Shown here in pieces: positions 1-4,376 of a stretch of 5,200 bases of DNA. The notes under the pieces were generated by a model. That model saw only the letters and a list, made by a program, of their open reading frames with translations, searched no databases and was not told the DNA's origin. The position numbers were made by a program, and so were the translations under genes. Origin of the DNA: Campylobacterales bacterium (GTDB taxonomy: Bacteria > Campylobacterota > Campylobacteria > Campylobacterales > Arcobacteraceae); assembly GCA_019752775.1 (NCBI GenBank), contig JAIELU010000086.1:1-5200 (forward strand), given 5' to 3'. Each line of letters opens with the position of its first letter. Position 1 is the first letter of the stretch.

Positions 1-100
1 GTTCTTGAGATATTTTTTTGTGGTAGATTAGTTTGTTTGTTTCTATTTGAGTGATAGATATTGAGCTATCATCACAAGAGCTTTCTATACTTAAAATCAA
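1..100 (-). CDS. tsaD: tRNA t6A threonylcarbamoyltransferase TsaD, N-terminal fragment
   Basis: TsaD (formerly Gcp/YgjD) transfers the threonylcarbamoyl group from threonylcarbamoyl-AMP to A37 of ANN-decoding tRNAs in the cytoplasm, working with TsaB and TsaE. The window holds the first 33 codons; the rest lies beyond base 1. The visible protein begins (M)ILSIESSCDDSS and continues to HKKISQE. This matches the start of TsaD: the first strand of the ASKHA fold with its SCD(E/D) motif, and the HKKISQE-type stretch seen in Campylobacterota members. The start is TTG at 100–98. An in-frame TAA lies two codons upstream, so nothing earlier is possible, and a GAGAG purine run sits about 7 bases upstream. 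The TTG overlaps the TGA stop of the preceding hydrolase gene (shared TTGA), so it is probably translationally coupled as the last visible gene of the cdsA operon. The identification rests on a short but characteristic segment. Confidence 0.88.
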   Translation of the reverse strand, partial: MILSIESSCDDSSISITQIETNKLIYHKKISQE

Positions 101-678
101 GATTTAACTCTCTCTTCATTTATGTCTTCATTTATTTGACACTCATCAACTCTTTTTATCCAATCAAGTGCACAATCAAGTTTCCCAAATCCTGAAGCTG
201 CATTTATATGTCCAGCATTTTCCATGATTTTCATACCGATATTTAGTTTTGATTGAAGCTCAATTGCTTCTTCTATAGTCATATATGGATCATTTGTTGA
301 AGCTGCCATTATTATCTCTTTTGCTTTTAAATCTTTTGCAATTGGATATGGGAAAAAAGTTTTTGCTTCTTCAATAGTTCTATTTCTTGAAACTGGCGCA
401 ACTAGCATTAATTTATCAAGTTTTATATCTAATTCATCACATGTATGAAACCAAAGTATATTTGCAAGTGAGTGACAAACTACAATATCTGGTTTAAAAT
501 GTTCTAACTCTTTTTTCAAAAAATCTTTCCATTCTTGAAGTTTTGGATTTTCTCGACTAGGAAAAGCAGGAAATGAAACAATATAATTCTCTTTTATTAA
601 ATCACTTGCCAATTGCGCTTGCCAATGTGGAAAATCACTTCCACCTAAACCATGAAGTATTAAAACTCTTTTATTCAA
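97..678 (-). CDS. RBBP9/YdeN-family alpha/beta serine hydrolase
   Basis: A 193-aa cytoplasmic alpha/beta hydrolase of the RBBP9/YdeN type (small, compact, no large cap domain). The first strand and oxyanion region are VLILHGLGG (5–13), followed by the family's HWQ (18–20). The nucleophile elbow is CHSLA with Ser70. The catalytic acid is probably Asp130 in STNDPY, and the catalytic base His157 in AGHINAASGFG, a hallmark of this family. The elbow has Ala where most members have Gly after Ser-Leu. Length is normal for the family (about 180–200 aa). The substrate is unknown; such proteins are usually annotated only as serine hydrolases or esterases. The start is TTG (678–676), with an AGGA ribosome-binding site 7 bases upstream (686–689) and an in-frame TAA two codons upstream that excludes a longer form. 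It follows the DUF1566 gene by 12 bases and overlaps tsaD by 4 bases, so it belongs to the same operon. The C-terminal tail (about 178–193) is charged and probably variable. Confidence 0.88.
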   Translation of the reverse strand: MNKRVLILHGLGGSDFPHWQAQLASDLIKENYIVSFPAFPSRENPKLQEWKDFLKKELEHFKPDIVVCHSLANILWFHTCDELDIKLDKLMLVAPVSRNRTIEEAKTFFPYPIAKDLKAKEIIMAASTNDPYMTIEEAIELQSKLNIGMKIMENAGHINAASGFGKLDCALDWIKRVDECQINEDINEERVKS

Positions 679-685
679 TTTTTAA

Positions 686-689
686 TCCT
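686..689 (-). promoter_or_regulatory. Ribosome-binding site for the TTG-initiated hydrolase gene
   Basis: AGGA on the minus strand lies 7 bases upstream of the TTG at 678–676. It is one of the clearest Shine-Dalgarno matches in the window. Together with the in-frame TAA just upstream, it fixes a non-ATG start for this gene. Confidence 0.7.
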
Positions 690-690
690 G

Positions 691-1116
691 TTAATAATTT
701 CTTACACATCGTACATATTTTTTTGTTTTTCTATTATCATAATAAGCTGTGCCACTTACAAAATGCATATAATCAGCATTATGCCAAAGTGTTCGCCATT
801 GTGCTGTTGAAGCCCAATATCCATCTGGAACATTATATTTAAATGCAAAATTTATATTTGTTTTCACATTCTTTTTATAAACGATTGTTTCAAACTCATC
901 TATATGAGCTAATCGCCAATCGGGAAAACCCAAAAGAGTAAGATTATTACAATATTTTTCAGATTCAAAATGGTTCATTAAATTTTTAATAGCAGATGGA
1001 TCATCAACCCACATTAATTTAGTAACATCGTCTAAAACTACTTCTTTTGAATCATCTCTATATATTTTTGCATCAAGAAGTGAGAAAAAAATAAATAATA
1101 TCAATAAATATTTCAT
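691..1116 (-). CDS. Exported DUF1566 (Lcl C-terminal-like) domain protein
   Basis: A 141-aa protein with a short N-terminal signal peptide: Lys2, a hydrophobic stretch at 3–14, and a likely cut after LLDA (residue 16). It is therefore probably periplasmic or surface-exposed. The mature part is a single DUF1566 domain: VLDDVTKLMWVDD (27–39), a Cys56 region leading to GFPDWRLAHIDEFE (63–76), YWAST (100–104), and the closing YVRCVR (134–139). The commonly conserved WRLP is WRLA here. Cys56 and Cys137 sit at the positions that often carry cysteines in this family and could form a disulfide in the periplasm (inference). The biochemical role of DUF1566 is not established; the domain occurs in secreted and cell-surface proteins. 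ATG start at 1116–1114 with AGGAT about 5 bases upstream. The ATG overlaps the TAA of the 94-aa gene by one base (TAATG), so coupling is likely. Confidence 0.85.
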   Translation of the reverse strand: MKYLLILFIFFSLLDAKIYRDDSKEVVLDDVTKLMWVDDPSAIKNLMNHFESEKYCNNLTLLGFPDWRLAHIDEFETIVYKKNVKTNINFAFKYNVPDGYWASTAQWRTLWHNADYMHFVSGTAYYDNRKTKKYVRCVRNY

Positions 1117-1400
1117 TAGTTATCCTTTACATTGGATACTTCAAACTTTCCTCTTTTAAGTGTTGGCTCTACTGTTTCATCAAATAACTCAATATTTACT
1201 TTGTAGTCAGTTTTAAAAACTAGACCTACTAACTCTTTGTGAGAAGTTTTTTCTTTCTCTATTGTACTATGTTTTTTCCATTCATCAAATTTTTCTTCAT
1301 ACACTTTTGTTATATCTTTTTCAAAAGTATTTCTTGAATAAATCAAATATATAACCATAATCAAAAGTATTCCAAAAGGTATTAATAAATCAAGACTCAC
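1116..1400 (-). CDS. Small single-pass membrane protein of unknown function (94 aa)
   Basis: I do not recognise a named family. Residues 5–21 (LLIPFGILLIMVIYLIY) form one clear membrane helix. It is followed by SRN and a highly charged, probably helical stretch (25–54, rich in Lys and Glu). A C-terminal part, KELVGLVFKTDYKVNIELFD (55–74) to KRGKFEVSN, looks like a small beta-rich domain. With the short N-terminus outside and Arg23/Lys28 after the helix, the C-terminal domain is probably cytoplasmic (positive-inside reasoning). The start is GTG (1400–1398). An in-frame TGA three codons upstream excludes a longer form, and the next ATG (codon 15) would destroy the membrane helix. It overlaps the end of dxr by 11 bases and the DUF1566 start by one base, which argues that it is a real, co-translated gene. 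A weak AGAAG lies about 5 bases before the GTG. Confidence 0.75.
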   Translation of the reverse strand: MSLDLLIPFGILLIMVIYLIYSRNTFEKDITKVYEEKFDEWKKHSTIEKEKTSHKELVGLVFKTDYKVNIELFDETVEPTLKRGKFEVSNVKDN

Positions 1401-2457
1401 AGTAACTTCTCACTTCTTTATCTATTTCAAATATTTCATCTATTGAAGTTGGTTTTACATTATTAAATTTATTTATTGCATTTAATGTAATTTTTGAAAT
1501 ATCTAAAAATCCAATTTCTGAATTTAAAAATTTTGCAACTGCAACTTCATTTGCAGCATTTAAAACAACTCCTAAATCAAGGTTATTTAATATCTCATCT
1601 TTAATTTCCCAAATTGGATATCTTGAAGTTTCTATTTTTTTGAACTCTAAATTTGCCACTTCTACTAAATCAACTGGTTTTAAAATTGGTTCATCACAAA
1701 CCCCAAGTATTGCATAAGCAATTGGAAGTTGCATAGAAGCATTTGCAATATGTGCAGTTGTACTTCCATCGCTAAAATTTATAAAAGCATGAATAAGTGA
1801 TTTTGTTTCAATAATGGCATCAAGTTTTCTAATATCAAAAAGCCAAGCGGCTTCCATTAGTTCAAACATTTTGTTTGTCATTGTTGCACTATCGATTGTG
1901 ATTTTATTTCCCATTGACCAGTTTGGATGCTCTAATGCTTCTTTGATTGACACATTTTGAAGTTTATCAAGTGGATAATCTCTAAAAGAACCTCCACTTG
2001 CAGTTATCATCATAGAATCAATTTTTTTATCTTGAAGCAAATACCAAAGTCCAAAATGTTCACTATCGATTGGTTTTAGTTTTGTTTGGTCTAAAAATTT
2101 TCCAGCAACAACTAAAGATTCTTTATTTGCTAAAGCAATTTTTTTCCCACATTCAATAGCTTTTAAAGTGGGTTTTAAACCTAAAAATCCCACAAGTGCA
2201 TTTACAACTGTTGAAGTTTTACTCTCTTGGATAGCTTGTAAAATTGCATTTTCTCCAGAAGATACATTGTCATGATTTACTAATGAAATATCTTCAGCTC
2301 TATCAATTACAACAATTTTAGGTTTAAATTCTTTTATTTGTTGGTTTAGTAACTCGATATTTCGTCCAGCTACTAAAACCTCAACTTCAAGATTGAATTT
2401 TCGTGCGATATTTAAAGTATTTACACCAATTGAGCCTGTACTTCCAAGAAGTATCAA
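1390..2457 (-). CDS. dxr: 1-deoxy-D-xylulose 5-phosphate reductoisomerase (MEP pathway)
   Basis: Dxr (IspC) converts 1-deoxy-D-xylulose 5-phosphate to 2-C-methyl-D-erythritol 4-phosphate using NADPH and a divalent metal. It is the committed step of non-mevalonate isoprenoid synthesis and the fosmidomycin target. All signature elements are present. The NADPH-binding loop is GSTGSIG (5–11), followed by ALANKESLV (108–116). The metal ligands by family alignment are Asp131 and Glu133 (PIDSEH) and Glu199 (MTNKMFELME). The substrate loops are ASGGSFRD (153–160) and HPNWSMGNK (177–185), and NAANEVAVA (300–308) is also seen. At 355 aa it is shorter than the E. coli enzyme (398) but, as far as I recall, typical of Campylobacterota. 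The start is TTG at 2457–2455: the protein begins exactly at the dinucleotide-binding strand as in relatives, no ATG/GTG/TTG is seen in frame just upstream, and AAGAG lies 7 bases before it. The TTG overlaps the cdsA stop (TTGA). It appears intact. Confidence 0.97.
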   Translation of the reverse strand: MILLGSTGSIGVNTLNIARKFNLEVEVLVAGRNIELLNQQIKEFKPKIVVIDRAEDISLVNHDNVSSGENAILQAIQESKTSTVVNALVGFLGLKPTLKAIECGKKIALANKESLVVAGKFLDQTKLKPIDSEHFGLWYLLQDKKIDSMMITASGGSFRDYPLDKLQNVSIKEALEHPNWSMGNKITIDSATMTNKMFELMEAAWLFDIRKLDAIIETKSLIHAFINFSDGSTTAHIANASMQLPIAYAILGVCDEPILKPVDLVEVANLEFKKIETSRYPIWEIKDEILNNLDLGVVLNAANEVAVAKFLNSEIGFLDISKITLNAINKFNNVKPTSIDEIFEIDKEVRSYCES

Positions 2458-3215
2458 ATCACAACTCTTAATAGTACTAACATTATAATTGCCCCAAATA
2501 AATACCCATCAGTTCTATCTAAAACTCCACCATGCCCAGGAAGAATTGTTCCACTATCTTTAACATCTGCTTCTCTTTTTAGGTAACTTTCAAATAAATC
2601 ACCAAAAACAGAAGATACTGCAACCACTAAAGATATAACTAATGCTGAAGCATATGATATTTCATTTAAAGCAAATAATGGTCCTAATATTCCAGCAAGG
2701 ATAACTCCACCAACAACCCCTTCAAGAGTTTTCTTTGGACTTGTTTCACTAAATTTAGTTTTTCCTATACTTTTTCCAACAAAATAAGCTCCGGTATCGG
2801 CACCTGCTACAATAAATAAAAGCCACCATAAAACTTGCATCCCAAATTCTGTATATAATGATAATAAAAATAAAAATGAAACTAAAGGATATAAAAGTGG
2901 CAAAATTATTTTTGGATTTGTTTTCTTTTTATAAGCAATTATTGATGCTATAACAATTAATGATACAAAAACTAGTTCCATTGGATTTGGATAAAAATAT
3001 GCTGCAACCCAAATAATGCATGAATATTGATAAATAATGTAATTATGTTCTAAACCAAATAATTTAGTTGATTCTGAAATACTTGCAATCATAAAAAATC
3101 CAAAGAAAAGCCAAACTAAAAACAATGTATCAAAATAAGACACTAATATAAATACAAAAAAAAGAACTAAAGCTGTTTTAATTCTTGTCGAACTTTCAGA
3201 TATTATTTTTAACAT
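2454..3215 (-). CDS. cdsA: Phosphatidate cytidylyltransferase (CDP-diacylglycerol synthase)
   Basis: CdsA makes CDP-diacylglycerol from phosphatidic acid and CTP in the inner membrane, the branch point to phosphatidylethanolamine and phosphatidylglycerol. The protein (253 aa from the start chosen here) is mostly hydrophobic, with about seven or eight membrane segments. The family signature is complete near the C-terminus: S-YL-KR-x4-KD-S-G-TI-LPGHGG-VL-DR-TD (about 210–236). The upstream conserved block GADTGAYFVGKSIGK (138–152) followed by SPKKTLEG is also present. I start it at ATG 3215–3213, which has a strong AAAAGG ribosome-binding site 6 bases upstream and gives the usual short N-terminus. 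An in-frame ATG nine codons earlier (3242–3240) lacks a good site and overlaps the likely -10 element. It is the first gene of the operon and shares TTGA with dxr. The cdsA–dxr pairing is conserved in Campylobacter. Confidence 0.95.
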   Translation of the reverse strand: MLKIISESSTRIKTALVLFFVFILVSYFDTLFLVWLFFGFFMIASISESTKLFGLEHNYIIYQYSCIIWVAAYFYPNPMELVFVSLIVIASIIAYKKKTNPKIILPLLYPLVSFLFLLSLYTEFGMQVLWWLLFIVAGADTGAYFVGKSIGKTKFSETSPKKTLEGVVGGVILAGILGPLFALNEISYASALVISLVVAVSSVFGDLFESYLKREADVKDSGTILPGHGGVLDRTDGYLFGAIIMLVLLRVVI

Positions 3216-3221
3216 AACCAA

Positions 3222-3227
3222 CCTTTT
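3222..3227 (-). promoter_or_regulatory. Ribosome-binding site that decides the cdsA start
   Basis: AAAAGG on the minus strand lies 6 bases before the ATG at 3215–3213. The alternative ATG at 3242–3240 is preceded only by a weak TTAGA. This supports the 253-aa over the 262-aa form of CdsA. Confidence 0.7.
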
Positions 3228-3240
3228 TTTTAATTGCGGC

Positions 3241-3249
3241 ATTCTAACA
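3241..3249 (-). promoter_or_regulatory. Extended -10 promoter for the cdsA operon
   Basis: The minus strand reads TGT-TAGAAT, an extended -10 (TGn) with a hexamer matching TATAAT at five of six positions. The hexamer is at 3246–3241, predicting a transcription start near 3234 and a leader of about 19 bases before the cdsA ATG at 3215. There is no convincing -35 box at normal spacing; campylobacterial housekeeping promoters are known for a strong -10 and weak -35. An A7 tract on the minus strand (3282–3276) falls around -42 to -48 and could act as an upstream element. Promoter function is inferred from sequence only. Confidence 0.55.
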
Positions 3250-3267
3250 TTATTTCACTTTGTTAAT

Positions 3268-3290
3268 TGTAAATATTTTTTTAATTTACA
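3268..3290. repeat. AT-rich inverted repeat upstream of the cdsA promoter
   Basis: Perfect 7-base arms TGTAAAT (3268–3274) and ATTTACA (3284–3290) flank a 9-base spacer containing T7 on the plus strand (A7 on the minus strand). It lies 7 bases past the methyltransferase stop and just upstream of the presumed -35 region of cdsA. The stem has only one G:C pair and no trailing U-run in the direction of transcription, so it is a poor intrinsic terminator. It may be a regulator-binding dyad, an upstream A-tract element, or chance in AT-rich DNA. No other structure stands out in the 82-base gap. Confidence 0.4.
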
Positions 3291-3297
3291 GCGTTTC

Positions 3298-4368
3298 TTA
3301 ACACTTTACACATCTTATAATTGTTTGGCATAAACCAATATCATCTATTAACTCAACTACTTTGAAACCTGCTATTTCAATAAATTTCTCAAAATCTGTG
3401 TATTTAAACATTTTACTATATCCATTTGCCATTACTGTAAAATATGGCGATGTATTTATAACACAAAAAGCAGCTGTTTCATTATTTTGTCTATCCCAAA
3501 ATGGTTCCATGATACAAACTTCACTATTTTCATCCATTGTATCTCTAATTTTAGATAAAATTGTAATAATTTGTTCTTCTTTAAAACAATCTAAGAATTG
3601 ACTCATCCAGATAATATCAAATCCTTTTGGAATTATTGTTTCTTCCAATAATATATTTGCTTCATAAGTAGATATGTTTTTTATATTTTGTTCATAAATA
3701 TTTTGTTTTGCTAACTTTATTTGTTGTGGTAAATCCATAATCGTAATGTTAATTTGTGGGTTTTCTTTTGCAAATAAGCTTGCAAATTTCCCTGTATTTC
3801 CACCAATATCTAAAACTGATTTTGGATTCAAGTTTTTTAAAATTTGAATTGCTTTTGGAAATCCTGAATCTGAATATAAATGATCAAAATCAAACCAGCT
3901 CTTTCTTGCATTTTCAGGTAATGTTGATAAAGCAGGATAAATAGTTTCACAGTCTGAAAACACTTTCAAACCTTCTGCTTTTCCATTTTTTATTGACTCT
4001 TCCAAGTAAAAGAGCCCTTGATAATTTACATGATGGTTATAATTCATATTTGCATTTGTCATCTTATCACTATTTATAAAAAATCCAATTTTTGTTAGAT
4101 AAACTTTTTCATCTTCAAAAGATATAATATTTGCACTTAATGCCGTTTCACATAAAACTTGAATGGCATATTTTGTTAAATTTGTTAATTTTGCTAACTC
4201 ATCATATGTTAAGCCATTTTTATTTTTTGACAAAATTTCTAAGATTTTTAAATCTCTCATTGTTCTTGCAACTTGGAAAATTATAGGAGCAAAAGCAATT
4301 TTTTGTGCCTCATATTGAGCTTCAATAGCACTTTGATTATCATTATTTTTAAAAAAATCTTTTTTCAT
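3298..4368 (-). CDS. Class I SAM-dependent methyltransferase, winged-helix O-methyltransferase-like
   Basis: A 356-aa cytoplasmic methyltransferase with the two-part layout of the plant-COMT-like (Methyltransf_2) family. An N-terminal helical/winged-helix dimerisation region (about 25–100) includes LKILEILSKNKNGLTYDELA. The C-terminal Rossmann domain has motif I VLDIGGNTGKFA (185–196), the acidic residue after strand 2 in IMDLP (Asp212), the motif IV region GFDIIWMSQFLDCF (249–262), and EPFWDRQ (288–294). Motifs such as KSWFDFDHLYSD (156–167) and QFLDCF match, from memory, methyltransferases in Bacteroidota/proteobacterial flexirubin and aryl-polyene pigment clusters. The catalytic His of classical COMT enzymes (H-D-W) is absent; LDCF stands there. 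A phenol or polyene acceptor is therefore only an inference. ATG start at 4368–4366 with AAGG 7 bases upstream. It follows the hydrolase gene by 8 bases and is probably co-transcribed with it. Confidence 0.85.
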   Translation of the reverse strand: MKKDFFKNNDNQSAIEAQYEAQKIAFAPIIFQVARTMRDLKILEILSKNKNGLTYDELAKLTNLTKYAIQVLCETALSANIISFEDEKVYLTKIGFFINSDKMTNANMNYNHHVNYQGLFYLEESIKNGKAEGLKVFSDCETIYPALSTLPENARKSWFDFDHLYSDSGFPKAIQILKNLNPKSVLDIGGNTGKFASLFAKENPQINITIMDLPQQIKLAKQNIYEQNIKNISTYEANILLEETIIPKGFDIIWMSQFLDCFKEEQIITILSKIRDTMDENSEVCIMEPFWDRQNNETAAFCVINTSPYFTVMANGYSKMFKYTDFEKFIEIAGFKVVELIDDIGLCQTIIRCVKC

Positions 4369-4376
4369 TATTTACC

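Noticed and set aside
573..842. Plus-strand open frame of 89 codons
   Set aside because: It is antisense to the hydrolase and DUF1566 genes, has low-complexity composition typical of AT-rich shadows, and resembles no known protein.
3268..3290. Intrinsic terminator after the methyltransferase gene
   Set aside because: The stem has a single G:C pair and is not followed by a U-run in the direction of transcription. I list it only as an inverted repeat.
3362..3944. Two plus-strand open frames (3362–3601 and 3756–3944)
   Set aside because: Both are antisense to the well-supported methyltransferase and have no recognisable domains.
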